Positions 34,737 to 47,715 of a stretch of DNA of 64,000 nt are shown here, piece by piece. The first letter of the stretch is position 1. Every line of letters starts with the position of its first letter. Made by a program: the position numbers and the translations under genes. The notes beneath the pieces are model-generated. The model had not been told where the DNA came from, did not search any database, and was given only the letters and a program-made list of their open reading frames with translations. The stretch is from Microbulbifer litoralis (GTDB lineage Bacteria; Pseudomonadota; Gammaproteobacteria; Pseudomonadales; Cellvibrionaceae): NCBI RefSeq assembly GCF_023634065.1, contig NZ_JALKCV010000009.1:62001-126000 (forward strand), read 5' to 3'.

Positions 34737-35105
34737 GTGATCAACGCCGCTCGAATATGCTATCTGCTGATTGCGCTGGTACTTTTCCAGACCGCAATGG
34801 CTTTCTATGATAGTCACGAGCAGCTTCAGGATATCGCCACCCACATACCGCCACATCACCTGGATGGGGAGCAGGCCGTCAGGCTTCCGCAGGAGGCGAT
34901 CGAATCTGACTCTTCCGGTTCGGACCATCCGAATGGCCCGGATTTCTGCCACCATTGCTGCCACTGTCACGGCAGCGGCGTTGTCGGTATCACCGGCCAG
35001 CTGTCCGGCCTTTTCGACCCGGGCGCCCGCGTATTGCGGGACACCGATAATCCCGCCTTTCTCTCCGACTATTTCTCTGCGCTTTTCCGCCCGCCCATCG
35101 CCTGA
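34737..35105 (+). CDS. Small exported His/Cys-rich protein heading the Czc-type operon (CzcI-like)
   Basis: The 122-residue protein starts with GTG and has an N-terminal hydrophobic signal segment (residues 7-22). Its striking feature is FCHHCCHCHG at residues 70-79, with Cys71, His72, His73, Cys74, Cys75, His76, Cys77 and His78, besides an HIPPHH motif at 36-41. Position just before a CBA-type RND operon and the exported His-rich nature recall CzcI of Cupriavidus, a modulator of the Czc system, but sequence identity cannot be judged here. The start is uncertain because no clear Shine-Dalgarno sequence is present. The C-terminal 40 residues have no obvious motif. Confidence 0.65.
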   Translation: MINAARICYLLIALVLFQTAMAFYDSHEQLQDIATHIPPHHLDGEQAVRLPQEAIESDSSGSDHPNGPDFCHHCCHCHGSGVVGITGQLSGLFDPGARVLRDTDNPAFLSDYFSALFRPPIA

Positions 35106-35172
35106 GTTGCCCACTGATTCCGCGCGCCTGTGAATTGCGCGCGCTTCTGATCACGTAACTCGGGAGACAACC

Positions 35173-36474
35173 ATGCTGTCTTTTTTGGCGCGCACTTTTC
35201 GCGCGCGGTATCGGTGTGCCCGGCTTTTGCTGCTGGTGCCGCTGATTTTCGCAACATCCCGGGCGCCGGCGCAGCCGCCGGACACCGGAAAACAACTCAC
35301 GCTGGCGGAAGCCATCGACCGGATCCTGGCGCAGAACCCGGAACTGGCCGTATTCCGGTTCCGCGATGCGGCCCTGGCGGGCAGGGCGCAGACGGTCGGT
35401 CTGCGCCCGCCACTGACTCTCGGCGGCGAACTGGAAAATTTCGGCGGCGAGGGTGGCAGCGAGGACGCCGAGCTGACGGTATCCCTGTCGTCGGTGATCG
35501 AGCTGGGTGGCCAGCGCGCCGCGCGGGTTCATGTCGCGGGAGCGCGCCGGGACCTGCTGCAGGCGGAGCGCCAGGCCAGGGCACTGGATCTGCTGGGGGA
35601 AGTGACCCGGCGCTATGTGGATGTATTGACCGCGCAGCAACAGCTGGCATTGGCCCGCGACTCGGCGGCGCTCGCCGGCGACACCCTCGGCGCAGTCGAG
35701 CGGCGGGTGCAGGCTGCGGCCTCGCCGCGCGCCGAAGCCCTGCGCGCCCGCGCGGCACTGGCGCGCGCGCGTCTCGCGGTGCAGCAGTGGCAGCGGCAGT
35801 TGCGCTATCACAAGCGGGCACTGGTTTCGCTCTGGGGCGGGGACAACGCCCGTTTCAGCCTCGATCCCGGCGAACTCTACCGCTTCCCTCCATCCGCCGG
35901 CTTTGGCGAGCTCTACGCCCGCGCCCGGCGCAACCCGGCGATCGCCCGTTTCGCATCGGAGGATCGGCTGCGGGCCGCGCAGCTGCGCCTGGCGGAGGCG
36001 GAATCGAGCCCGGATATCGGCTGGTCCGCCGGCCTTCGCCACTCCCGCGAAATTGACGAAACCACATTGGTGGCCGGGGTCGAGCTGCCGCTGTTTCCCG
36101 TGCGCCGCAACACCGGCGCCGTGGCCACTGCGCTGGCGGAGCGGCAGCAGGTGGCACGCGAACGGGAGGCGGCGTTACTGCGGCTGGAAAGCCGCCTGTT
36201 CCGCGCCGTCAGCGGCCGCGAGCAGGCACTGTCGGCGGTCGAAATCCTCGGCGGCGAAGTGGTGCCGACCCTGCGCGAGGCGCTGGCGGAAGTGGAGCGC
36301 GCCTATCGCCGCGGCCGCTATTCCTATCTCGAATGGGTGTCGGCCCGCGAAGAATTGATCGGTGCCCGACGGGCAAGAATTGAAGCCGCCGGCGCAGCGC
36401 TGCGCTACGGCGCCGAGATTGAACAGATGACGGCCGCACCGCTGCTGCCAGCCAGTGCGGAGCCACAAAAATGA
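35173..36474 (+). CDS. Outer membrane factor of a divalent-metal RND pump (CzcC-like)
   Basis: This TolC-family outer membrane channel completes the CzcCBA-type efflux path. The 433-residue protein has a basic N-terminus and signal segment (LLLVPLIFATSRAPA), then LTLAEAIDRILAQNPEL, the standard OEP family start, and two long coiled-coil repeats. It has SVIELGGQRAARV and GVELPLFPVRRNTG where CzcC proteins have their repeat hallmarks. CGGGAG precedes the ATG. It overlaps the adaptor gene by four bases (ATGA). Confidence 0.92.
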   Translation: MLSFLARTFRARYRCARLLLLVPLIFATSRAPAQPPDTGKQLTLAEAIDRILAQNPELAVFRFRDAALAGRAQTVGLRPPLTLGGELENFGGEGGSEDAELTVSLSSVIELGGQRAARVHVAGARRDLLQAERQARALDLLGEVTRRYVDVLTAQQQLALARDSAALAGDTLGAVERRVQAAASPRAEALRARAALARARLAVQQWQRQLRYHKRALVSLWGGDNARFSLDPGELYRFPPSAGFGELYARARRNPAIARFASEDRLRAAQLRLAEAESSPDIGWSAGLRHSREIDETTLVAGVELPLFPVRRNTGAVATALAERQQVAREREAALLRLESRLFRAVSGREQALSAVEILGGEVVPTLREALAEVERAYRRGRYSYLEWVSAREELIGARRARIEAAGAALRYGAEIEQMTAAPLLPASAEPQK

Positions 36475-37436
36475 ATATCGACATCGGATTGATGATGAAA
36501 AACAGAGAACAATCGGAATCCCGCAAGGTACGCCGTGCGCACCGATGGAATTTGCTTGCGGCACTTTTCTGCATCGCCACGGTGCTGCCGAATTCGGCCC
36601 GGGCCTCCGGCGAGCACCGCGGTCACGACGAGGAGCGGGTACAGATCGACAGCGCCATGGCGGAAAAGGCCGGCATCGAAACCGCCATCGCCGGCCCCGG
36701 TGAAATACGCCGGACACTCACGCTCTACGGCAAGACCGCGCTGGCCCATGGCAGCCTCAGCCACGTACACGCGCGCTTTCCCGGCCCCATCGTGTCCGTT
36801 GCGGTGGAAATCGGCGATCGGGTGGAGAAGGGCCAGACGCTGGCGAGAATCGAATCGAATGACAGCCTGCAGGTCTACCCGCTCACGGCCCCCATCGCGG
36901 GCCAGGTGATCGACAAGCAGGCCAGCCGCGGCGAATACAGCGGCGAGCGGGAGCTGTTCACCATTGCCAATTTCGACCGCCTGTGGGTGGAACTGCGTGT
37001 GTTTCCGGGCCAGCAGCCGGAAATCGCCCGCGGCCAGAAAGTCACGCTGAGCAATGGCGACCGGCAGCTGCCGGCGGAGATTGGCAACCTGGTGCCGGCC
37101 CCGGGCGGGCAGCCGTTCGTGCTGGCGCGCGCGGCCATCGACAACCGCGAACTCGGCTGGCCCGCAGACCTGATGCTGGAGGGCAGGGTGCTGGTGGAGA
37201 AAGCGGCGGTGCCGCTGGTGGTGGAGAACCGCGCATTGCAGTCGCGCCACGGCGGTAGCGTAGTGTTTGTGCAGCGGGGCGATCACTACGAACCGCGGCA
37301 GCTGGAACTGGGTCGTTCGGACGGCCGCGTGACTGAAGTGCTGGGCGGGCTCAAGGCCGGCGAGCGCTATGTCACCGCCAACAGCTATCTCATCAAAGCC
37401 GATATGGAAAAATCCGGTGCATCCCACGCCCACTGA
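36471..37436 (+). CDS. Periplasmic adaptor of a divalent-metal RND pump (CzcB-like)
   Basis: The membrane fusion protein bridges the RND pump and the outer membrane channel and may deliver metal. The 321-residue protein has an N-terminal signal or anchor segment (WNLLAALFCIATVLP, about 27-41) and a short His-containing stretch EHRGHDEER. A barrel-sandwich lipoyl domain (SHVHARFPGPIVSV, VEIGDRVEKGQTLARIES) and beta-barrel domains follow. It is shorter than typical CzcB (about 500 residues) because the N-terminal metal-binding domain is absent. It ends with SHAH. Confidence 0.9.
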   Translation: MNIDIGLMMKNREQSESRKVRRAHRWNLLAALFCIATVLPNSARASGEHRGHDEERVQIDSAMAEKAGIETAIAGPGEIRRTLTLYGKTALAHGSLSHVHARFPGPIVSVAVEIGDRVEKGQTLARIESNDSLQVYPLTAPIAGQVIDKQASRGEYSGERELFTIANFDRLWVELRVFPGQQPEIARGQKVTLSNGDRQLPAEIGNLVPAPGGQPFVLARAAIDNRELGWPADLMLEGRVLVEKAAVPLVVENRALQSRHGGSVVFVQRGDHYEPRQLELGRSDGRVTEVLGGLKAGERYVTANSYLIKADMEKSGASHAH

Positions 37437-40610
<3,174 letters not shown>

Positions 40611-40651
40611 CCGGAATTGCGGTGGGGAGCGCTGAAAATCCGTGGACGGAA

Positions 40652-40984
40652 TCAGGCGCTTTTCCATCCCGAGACCATTATGGCCATACCGCACAGCGCC
40701 ACGGCGGCACCTACCCAGTCGTGGGTCGACAGTTCGAAGCCCTCGACGTAGCGCAACCAGAAGAGCGCGGTCACTACATAGACGCCGCCATAGGCCGCAT
40801 AGACCCGACCGCTGGCGGCCGGGTGCAGGGACAGCAGCCACACAAAGGCGACCAGGCTGATGGCGCCGGGTAATAACAGCCAGGCGGAGCCATTTTTGCG
40901 CAGCCACAGGTAGGGCAGGAAGCAGCCGAGAATTTCCGCTACGGCGGTGACAACAAAAAGTGCGGTGGTTTTAATGATCAGCAT
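40652..40984 (-). CDS. ynfA: Small membrane protein of the YnfA (UPF0060) family
   Basis: The 110-residue protein has four hydrophobic helices and the YnfA markers [35 protein letters not shown] and [15 protein letters not shown]. YnfA is related to small multidrug resistance transporters and has been tied to dye and antiseptic efflux in enterics. It is a single gene between two metal efflux operons; whether it has any link to them is unknown. Confidence 0.94.
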   Translation of the reverse strand: MLIIKTTALFVVTAVAEILGCFLPYLWLRKNGSAWLLLPGAISLVAFVWLLSLHPAASGRVYAAYGGVYVVTALFWLRYVEGFELSTHDWVGAAVALCGMAIMVSGWKSA

Positions 40985-41062
40985 GCTTTATGAATCCGGC
41001 TTGCTTGAACTTTTTCCCAATGGTTTTCGGTTCCATTATTCTTTCACATTTCACGCTTGTCT

Positions 41063-41102
41063 GTAGGGTGGGCACGTCGCTGCGCTCTTTTGCCCATCCT
41101 AC
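41063..41102. repeat. GTAG-type palindromic element (GTAGGGTGGGC family)
   Basis: GTAGGGTGGGC (41063-41073) and GCCCATCCTAC (41092-41102) form an imperfect inverted repeat with one G-T type mismatch. It lies after cusA and probably ends its transcript. The cusA stop codon (TAG, 41101-41099) is part of its right arm. A related GTAGGGTG opening is seen at 20744. Confidence 0.8.
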
Positions 41103-44100
41103 GGTTTGGCTTCCGCCGTTTCAGCATCTTTCGATTTCCACAGCGCAAAGATCGCAGGCATTACCAACAGCACAAACAGCAGCGCGCTGAGGGTGCCGCC
41201 TACCATGGGTGCGGCGATGCGCTTCATCACGTCGGCGCCGGTGCCGCCGGAGAGCATGATCGGCACCAGCGAAATCATCAGAGTGAGGCTGGTCATCAGC
41301 ATGGGGCGGATACGCTGGGCGGCGCTCCGGGCGACATTTTCGGTGAAACTCCCCGAAGCCGATTCTCTCCCGGCACTACTGAGATAGTGCAGCATCAGCA
41401 GCCCCATCTCCGCCGCCAGCCCGGCCATGGCAATCATACCTACCCAGACAGCCACGCTGAGCTTGTAGTCGAGCAGATACAGCAGCCACAGGCTGCCCGC
41501 CAGCGCGAAAGGGGTGGCGGAGAGTACGAACAGGGTGTCCGCCAGACTCCGGCGGTGCAGGTAGAGTAACAGGAACACCGCCAGCAGTGTGGCGGGAATC
41601 ACCCATAGCAGCCGCGCCTTGGCGCGCTCGAAATACTGGAACTGGCCGGCCCAGGCGAGGCGCTGGCCGGGCTCCAATTGCACCTTCTCCGCCACCACCT
41701 GTTTCGCCTGTTGCACATAGTCGGCCACGCCGATATCGCGCTTCAGGTCGACGAACACCAGGCCCACCAGCTGCGCGTCCTCGTTGCGGATCATGGGCGC
41801 GCCGGTGCGGAATTCGATATCCGCCACTTCGGTGATCGGCACCTGCGCGCCGGTGGCGGTGGGTAGCAGTAGCCGTTCCAGCTGCTGCGGGGAATCCCGG
41901 TAGTCGCGGGCGTAGCGCAGGTTGATGCCGTAGCGCTCGCGGCCCTCCACCGTCTGCGTGGCTTCCACGCCGCCCACGGCGGCCATCAGTGGTTCCTGCA
42001 CGTCCTGCACGTTGAGGCCGTAGCGGGCGGCGGCCGCGCGGTCGATATCGAAATCGATTAAGTAGCCGCCGGTCAGGCGCTCGGCGAAGGCGCTGCGGGT
42101 GGCGTCGGCGGTGCGCGGATCTTCGAGCAGCGCTTTTTCGATGGCCACGGCGGTCTCCTCGATCCGGTTCAGGTCGTCGCCGAACACCTTGATACCCAGC
42201 TGGCTGCGGATACCGGTGGCGAGCATTTCCGTGCGCGTCTGGATCGGCATCCACCAGATATTGGGCATGCCGGGATAGCGCAGTTTTTCGTCCATCTCCG
42301 CGATCAGGTCGTCCCAGGTCAGGCCCTCGCGCCACTGATCCCGGGGCTTCAGGGTGACCACCGTTTCCACCATCGACAGGGGCGCGGGGTCGGTGGCGCT
42401 GGTGGAGCGGCCGATCTTGCCGAATACCCTTTCCACCTCCGGAAAGGATTTCAGTTCCGCGTCCATCTGCTGCAATACCTTGCCGGCCTCGGTGATGGAC
42501 ATACCCGGCGGGGCGGTGGGCATATAGAGGATGCTGCCCTCGTTCAGCGGCGGCATGAATTCGCTGCCCAGTTGTCGCGCCGGTAGCGCGGCAAACAGCA
42601 ACAAAAGCAGCGCCGTTGCCGCGACCGCCCTGCGGTGGCGGATACAGAAGCGGATGACGGGCAGGAAAGTACCGGTGAGCCAGCGGTTGATGGGATTTTC
42701 TTCGGAACGGAATCTGCCGCGGATCAACAGCACCGCCAGCGCCGGGATCAGGGTGACCGAGAGTATCGCCGCGAAGGCCATGCTGTAGGTCTTGGTGTAG
42801 GCCAGCGGCTTGAACAGGCGACCCTCGGTGGCCTCCAGCGAGAACACCGGCAGGAAGGAGATGGTGATGATCAGCAGCGAGAAGAAAATGCTCGGCCCGA
42901 CTTCCTGCATGGCTAGGACAATTTTCCGTGTGCGGTCCCCGGGGCGGTGTAGGTTTTTGTGAGCGCCCGCGGTGAGCTTTTTATGAATGTTATCCACCAT
43001 CACCACCGCCGCGTCCACCATCGCCCCAATGGCCACGGCGATACCGCCGAGGGACATGATATTGGCAGTCAGCCCCTGGAAATACATCGGTATAAACGCC
43101 AGCAGAATCGCCACCGGCAATGTGATCACCGCCACCAGTGCCGAGCGTGCATGCAGCAGGAAGGCGAAGATCACCAGCGCCACCACGATCATTTCCTCGA
43201 TCAGCGTGCGTTTGAGGTTGTCGATGGCGCTCAGGATCAGATCGGAGCGGTCGTAGGTGATCAGCAGTTCCACGCCGTCGGGCAGGCCCGCCTGCACGTC
43301 CTCGAGCTGCTGCTTGACCCGGTCGATCACCGCCAGCGCATTTTCGCCGTAGCGCATCACGACGATGCCGCCGACCGTCTGCCCCTCGCCGTCCAGCTCC
43401 GCCAGGCCGCGCTGCATGGCCGGGCCGAAGGTGATGTCCGCCACCTGTTCCAGCAGTATGGGCACATGGTTGTCGTCCGTGCCGATCACCACCTGGCGCA
43501 GGTCGTCCCTGGATTGCAGGTAGCCGCGCCCGCGCACAAAGTGTTCGTGGCCGGCGATTTCCAGCACCCGGCCGCCGGCGTCGTTATTGGAGCGCCGTAT
43601 GGCCCGGATTACTTTTTTCAGCGGAACATCCAGGTCCGCCAGCTTGTGCGGGTCTATCTGCACCTGGTATTCGCGCTGGAAACCACCCACCGAGGCCACC
43701 TCGGCCACGCCGTCCACCGATGATAGCCAGTAGCGCAATTTGAAGTCCTGCAGTGCGCGCAGTTCCGCCAGATCGTGTTTGCCGGATTTGTCCACCAGCG
43801 CGTACTGGAAGACCCAGCCCACGCCGGTGGCGTCCGGGCCCAGGGTAGGGCGTACGCCTTCGGGCAACTGGTCCTGAACGGTATTCAGGTATTCCAGCAC
43901 CCGCGAGCGGGCCCAGTAGATATCGGTGCCGTCCTCGAAAATGGCGTAGACAAAGGAGAGCCCCATAAAGCTCTGCCCGCGCACGGATTTGACGTTGGGC
44001 ACCCCGAGCATGGCGCTGGTGAGCGGGTAGGTGATCTGATCTTCCACCAGGTCCGGGCTGCGCCCGGGCCAGTCGGTAAAGACGATCACCTGGGTGTCGG

Positions 44101-44227
44101 ACAGGTCGGGAATCGCATCCAGCGGCGCCGCCAGCATACTGCGGTAGCCGGCCAGGGCGAGTAGGCCAACGAGCAGCAGGGTGATGCCCGGGTTGCGGGC
44201 GCAGAGGGCGATCAGTTTCTCTACCAT
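41099..44227 (-). CDS. cusA: Heavy-metal RND efflux pump, monovalent Cu(I)/Ag(I) type (CusA)
   Basis: CusA exports Cu(I) and Ag(I) from the periplasm and inner membrane. The 1042-residue protein has the RND layout, and its helix 4 signature reads AIGAMVDAAVVMVDNIHKKL, the monovalent-cation (HME4) form with the NxHK ending. This clearly differs from the DFG type in the czcA of this window. The porter domain keeps Met-containing segments such as GSEFMPPLNEGSILYMPT. It overlaps cusB by seven bases. The stop codon comes from the adjoining palindromic element. Confidence 0.95.
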   Translation of the reverse strand: MVEKLIALCARNPGITLLLVGLLALAGYRSMLAAPLDAIPDLSDTQVIVFTDWPGRSPDLVEDQITYPLTSAMLGVPNVKSVRGQSFMGLSFVYAIFEDGTDIYWARSRVLEYLNTVQDQLPEGVRPTLGPDATGVGWVFQYALVDKSGKHDLAELRALQDFKLRYWLSSVDGVAEVASVGGFQREYQVQIDPHKLADLDVPLKKVIRAIRRSNNDAGGRVLEIAGHEHFVRGRGYLQSRDDLRQVVIGTDDNHVPILLEQVADITFGPAMQRGLAELDGEGQTVGGIVVMRYGENALAVIDRVKQQLEDVQAGLPDGVELLITYDRSDLILSAIDNLKRTLIEEMIVVALVIFAFLLHARSALVAVITLPVAILLAFIPMYFQGLTANIMSLGGIAVAIGAMVDAAVVMVDNIHKKLTAGAHKNLHRPGDRTRKIVLAMQEVGPSIFFSLLIITISFLPVFSLEATEGRLFKPLAYTKTYSMAFAAILSVTLIPALAVLLIRGRFRSEENPINRWLTGTFLPVIRFCIRHRRAVAATALLLLLFAALPARQLGSEFMPPLNEGSILYMPTAPPGMSITEAGKVLQQMDAELKSFPEVERVFGKIGRSTSATDPAPLSMVETVVTLKPRDQWREGLTWDDLIAEMDEKLRYPGMPNIWWMPIQTRTEMLATGIRSQLGIKVFGDDLNRIEETAVAIEKALLEDPRTADATRSAFAERLTGGYLIDFDIDRAAAARYGLNVQDVQEPLMAAVGGVEATQTVEGRERYGINLRYARDYRDSPQQLERLLLPTATGAQVPITEVADIEFRTGAPMIRNEDAQLVGLVFVDLKRDIGVADYVQQAKQVVAEKVQLEPGQRLAWAGQFQYFERAKARLLWVIPATLLAVFLLLYLHRRSLADTLFVLSATPFALAGSLWLLYLLDYKLSVAVWVGMIAMAGLAAEMGLLMLHYLSSAGRESASGSFTENVARSAAQRIRPMLMTSLTLMISLVPIMLSGGTGADVMKRIAAPMVGGTLSALLFVLLVMPAIFALWKSKDAETAEAKP

Positions 44228-45756
44228 TGGTTCACCCCCGATTTCAGCCGGCTTTCGGCGGCGATCAGGAAGACGCCGGAGGTGACGATGCGGTCCCCCT
44301 CGTCGAGGCCGCTGCGGATAACGATATTGTTGCCGTCGCTGTAGCCGGTGCGTACCTCTACAGGTTTCAGGCGGCCGTTGCCCAGGTCGAGGAAGACGAT
44401 GCGTTTGCGGCCGCTGATCAGCACCGCGTCTGCGGGCACCAGCAGCAGTTCGCCCAGTTCCGCGCGCAGGGTGACGTCGTCGAAGCTGCCGGGTTGCAGT
44501 TTTCCCTCTTCATTGTTCAACGAGATACGCACCAGGGCGCTACGAGTTGAACCTTCCAGGTAGGGATTGACCTGCATCACCTGCGCGGAGCGGTCGCCGC
44601 GATCGCGGTTGGGCAGGGCGATTTCCACGGGCATGCCCACTTCGATCAATGCCAGATCCTGTTCATAGGCGTTGGCCTCCGCCCATACCGTTGACAGGTC
44701 GGCCAGCCGCAGCAGCGTGTCGCCCTTTTTAAAGGCGGAGCCGTCGACGATATTTTTCTCGATCACCGTGCCCGATTGCGGCGCGAAGATGGGTACATAG
44801 TCCCGCGCCTTTTTCTGTTGCCGCAGCCAGTCTATCTGCCGCCCGCTAAGGCCCCAGTGTTTCAGGCGCTGGCGCGCGGCACCTTCGGTGGCGCCACCGC
44901 GCTTTACGGCTTGCAGGTATTCCTCCTGCAGCGACAGCAGCTCCGGGCTGTAGACGGTAAACAAAAGGTCGCCGCGGGCCACCGGCTTGCCTTCGAAATC
45001 CGCGTCCAGCTCGCCGATCCAGCCATCGAAACGCAGGCTGATATCCGCCAGGCGCGTCTCGTCGTAGGCGATTTTGCCCTGCAGGCGCAGCGGCACCGCG
45101 AAGGGTTTGCGCTCGACCAGCCCCGTTTTTACGCCGATGGTCTGGCGGCGGTTGGTGTCCACCGCGATACTGCCGCTCTCCAGTTCCTCGCGGCTGACCG
45201 GCTGCAGGTCCATACCGCAGATGGGGCAAGTGCCCGGCGCGGCGGACTCGACCGACGGGTGCATGGAGCAGGTGTAGTAGGCGGTGTCGCCGGCCTCTGG
45301 TGCGGATTTCAGACGCAGGCCGGCGCGGCTGGTGGTCATGTCGAACACCAGGTCCACGTGCTTGTCGGCACCGGTGGCCACGTCCACCGCCAACGGCCAG
45401 GCGCCCTCCATGGACAGTTCGAATTCGCCCTCGTAGACGCCGGGCGCCGTCTCGGCGATTTCCGCCGGGGCGCGCATCGCCGGCATGCTGCCCATGGCCG
45501 GCATTTCGGCGACGGCGCGCACTTGCGCGTTTTCGACCGGCTCGTCGTCTGTGTCGCGGACTTCTATGCGGATGCTGTTATTGCCAGCGTGGGGTTTTTG
45601 CGGGTCTATGAAGACGGCGATGCGGAAGGGGCCGGCTTCGATAAATTCCGCGCTGTTTTTCGTCGAGTGTTCGCCTTGCAGGGCCCACCAGGAGAGGGCG
45701 GCGATACCAAACAGCAACAGGGCGCCGGCGATGTATCTGTTTTTAATCATTTTCAT
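44221..45756 (-). CDS. cusB: Copper/silver RND periplasmic adaptor CusB with extra metal-binding domains
   Basis: CusB links CusA to CusC and hands metal to the pump. After an N-terminal anchor helix (residues 9-26) the 511-residue protein has a YtkA/FixH-like domain (about 40-140) with the Met cluster EMPAMGSMPAM. A heavy-metal-binding domain YTCSMHPSV...CPICGMDL follows (Cys163, His166, Cys177, Cys180). The usual adaptor domains come next, from VKTGLVERKPFAVPLRLQG on. No separate CusF is encoded nearby, so the added domains may do the metal capture. It overlaps cusC by four bases. Confidence 0.94.
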   Translation of the reverse strand: MKMIKNRYIAGALLLFGIAALSWWALQGEHSTKNSAEFIEAGPFRIAVFIDPQKPHAGNNSIRIEVRDTDDEPVENAQVRAVAEMPAMGSMPAMRAPAEIAETAPGVYEGEFELSMEGAWPLAVDVATGADKHVDLVFDMTTSRAGLRLKSAPEAGDTAYYTCSMHPSVESAAPGTCPICGMDLQPVSREELESGSIAVDTNRRQTIGVKTGLVERKPFAVPLRLQGKIAYDETRLADISLRFDGWIGELDADFEGKPVARGDLLFTVYSPELLSLQEEYLQAVKRGGATEGAARQRLKHWGLSGRQIDWLRQQKKARDYVPIFAPQSGTVIEKNIVDGSAFKKGDTLLRLADLSTVWAEANAYEQDLALIEVGMPVEIALPNRDRGDRSAQVMQVNPYLEGSTRSALVRISLNNEEGKLQPGSFDDVTLRAELGELLLVPADAVLISGRKRIVFLDLGNGRLKPVEVRTGYSDGNNIVIRSGLDEGDRIVTSGVFLIAAESRLKSGVNQW

Positions 45757-47108
45757 TTCCCAAAAATTCTTGCGGAAACCTTGGTATGAGTGGCCTTTGG
45801 CCCGCTGGCGGAGCTGGAGCTCCGCGCACCCAGGGAATTCCAGTCATCCAGCAACACCAGCCCCGCGGCGGCGGTGAGTTGGGCAGTGGCGACAAAGCGG
45901 TCGCGCCTGGCGGCTTCAATATCCCGCCGCACCTTGAGCAGGTTGCGCTCCGCCACCAGCAGGTCGAGAAAATCGCCGCTGCCCGCGGCGAAGTCGTCGC
46001 GGGCGGTGGCCAGGCTCTCCTCCGCCAGCGGCAGCAATTCATCGCGGTAGAGTTGCAGGGTTTCGCGGGCTTCGCGCAGGCGGCTATCGGCGCGGCGCAG
46101 TGTGTCCTGCAGGGCCAGGGCGGCATCCTGGCGCTGCCATTCGACGGCCAGTTTCTCCGCCGCCAGGCTGCGCTCGCGCGCGCTGCGCTTGCCGCCGATA
46201 TCCAGCGGCAGATTGATGCCGACGCCGACGAACAGCCGCTGGTCCGGATCCATCCAGATATTGTTGTGGCGGGCGAGCAGGTTGAATTGCGGGTAGCGGT
46301 CTTTTTCCGCCAGGGCCAGTTGGCGGGACTTGCGCGTCTCCTCCGCGGCCAGGCGCTGCAGTTGCGGCTGGTTCCCGAGGCTGTCCAGCGCCAGGGCCAG
46401 CGCGTCCGGCGGCGGTTCCCGCCGCGGCAGGGGGGCGCTGGCCGGCAGATCGGCTGGTTGCAGGTTGAGCAGCCGCGCCAGACGGCTTTTATCGCGTTCG
46501 ACAGCGCGCGACAGGGCAATCTCTTCAATCTGTAACTGGTGCGCCTCGTGCTGGGCCTGCAGCAATGCGGACTTGCGGCCGCTGCCGACGGCGTAGCGCG
46601 TGCGGTTGGCGGCGATAAAGGATTGCCACAGATCCCGGTGGCGCCGGTTGATGGCCAACAACTGCTCCCGGTAGCGCCAGTCCGCATAGGCTAGACGCAG
46701 CGAATGCGCCAGTGTCACCGCGCCCCGGTCGTACTCGAAGGCGAGGATATCGGTGCCGGAGTCTTCAATGGCCCGGCGCAGGGCCAGTACGCCCGGCCAG
46801 GGCAGCGATTGGCTGAGTTCGACCACAGTGCCGTCGGGCAACTGTTCATTGCCAAAGGTTTCGGGGGCGATACCGAGCATCAGCCCGGGATCGTCGAGAT
46901 GTCCGGTGGCCGCGGCGCGCGAGGCCTGGGCCCGGACGCGCGCATCCAGGGAGCGCTGCGCCGGATTGCAATCCAGCGCCAGCTGTACCAGCGATTCGCT
47001 ATCTGCCACCGGCGGGGGTTCACACGCAGCCGACGACAGGGGTACCAGCCACAGAATGGCCAGTAGTATCTGCACTTTTTCTGAGAGCAAGATTTGTTCC
47101 TCGAACAC
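45753..47108 (-). CDS. cusC: Outer membrane factor of the Cu/Ag RND pump (CusC-like)
   Basis: This TolC-family channel is the outermost part of the Cus system. The 451-residue protein shows the OEP repeat pattern: LVQLALDCNPAQRSLDARV near the start, VELSQSLPWPGVLALRRA and later GVGINLPLDIGGKRSARE. A signal segment (LLAILWLVPLSSA) precedes the mature part. The start is uncertain: GTG 47108 has no Shine-Dalgarno sequence, while a TTG at 47090 lies about six bases after GAGGAAC. It follows the small Cys-rich gene by about 60 bases. Confidence 0.9.
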   Translation of the reverse strand: MFEEQILLSEKVQILLAILWLVPLSSAACEPPPVADSESLVQLALDCNPAQRSLDARVRAQASRAAATGHLDDPGLMLGIAPETFGNEQLPDGTVVELSQSLPWPGVLALRRAIEDSGTDILAFEYDRGAVTLAHSLRLAYADWRYREQLLAINRRHRDLWQSFIAANRTRYAVGSGRKSALLQAQHEAHQLQIEEIALSRAVERDKSRLARLLNLQPADLPASAPLPRREPPPDALALALDSLGNQPQLQRLAAEETRKSRQLALAEKDRYPQFNLLARHNNIWMDPDQRLFVGVGINLPLDIGGKRSARERSLAAEKLAVEWQRQDAALALQDTLRRADSRLREARETLQLYRDELLPLAEESLATARDDFAAGSGDFLDLLVAERNLLKVRRDIEAARRDRFVATAQLTAAAGLVLLDDWNSLGARSSSSASGPKATHTKVSARIFGK

Positions 47109-47166
47109 TCAGGCACACGAATGCGCCGAAAACACGGAAAGTCGGTGTTGTTTGTCGAGGAGGAGA

Positions 47167-47568
47167 TCAGATACGCAGGCGTCTGGTAGCGAGCCAGGTA
47201 AGCCTGCCCGGACTGGCGACCGAGGGGGAGAGGGTAATGAAGTGAATGCTTGATGGCGGGGCCAGAGTCTGTGGCCAGCGGTAGTCCGGTGGGCCGTGCA
47301 GATCCGGCTGTTCCAATGAATACTGGGCCGCAGGCAGCGGAATCTCGCTGCTGTCGAAATCTGCTTTCAACGACAGTCCGGTTTCTACGGTGCAACAGCC
47401 GCAGTCGGGCGTCTGCCCGTCAATCATTTCTCCACAGCAGCATTCGGAGACCGGGCCCGAATGTTCAATCATTTCGCAGGCAAAGACCGATTGCACCTGC
47501 AGTAATAGCAGCAGTATGGCAACCAGTGACAGTGGCCTGGCGAATCGGGGGGGTGGAGCGTGTTTCAT
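47167..47568 (-). CDS. Small exported Cys-rich protein heading the Cus operon
   Basis: The 133-residue protein has a signal peptide (SLVAILLLLLQVQSVFA) and then seven cysteines within 29 residues: Cys31, Cys43-45, Cys56, Cys58 and Cys59 (segments SECCCGEM and DCGCC). The remainder is Pro-rich and poorly structured. It precedes cusC on the same strand. The cysteine clusters suggest Cu(I) or Ag(I) binding in the periplasm, as a sink, sensor or chaperone; this is inference and I do not recognise a named family. The Shine-Dalgarno sequence is weak. Confidence 0.72.
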   Translation of the reverse strand: MKHAPPPRFARPLSLVAILLLLLQVQSVFACEMIEHSGPVSECCCGEMIDGQTPDCGCCTVETGLSLKADFDSSEIPLPAAQYSLEQPDLHGPPDYRWPQTLAPPSSIHFITLSPSVASPGRLTWLATRRLRI

Positions 47569-47715
47569 TCTGGAATAGTAACAGAATATGAAAGACGCCT
47601 GTCAGCCCGAGATGCCGGACTTTGAGGATTATTATGCCGGTATCGCTACTGCCTTGACTGACTCATAACCAATGAGTAATATATTTACTCATGACTTGAT
47701 AGTTATAGGTTCTAA

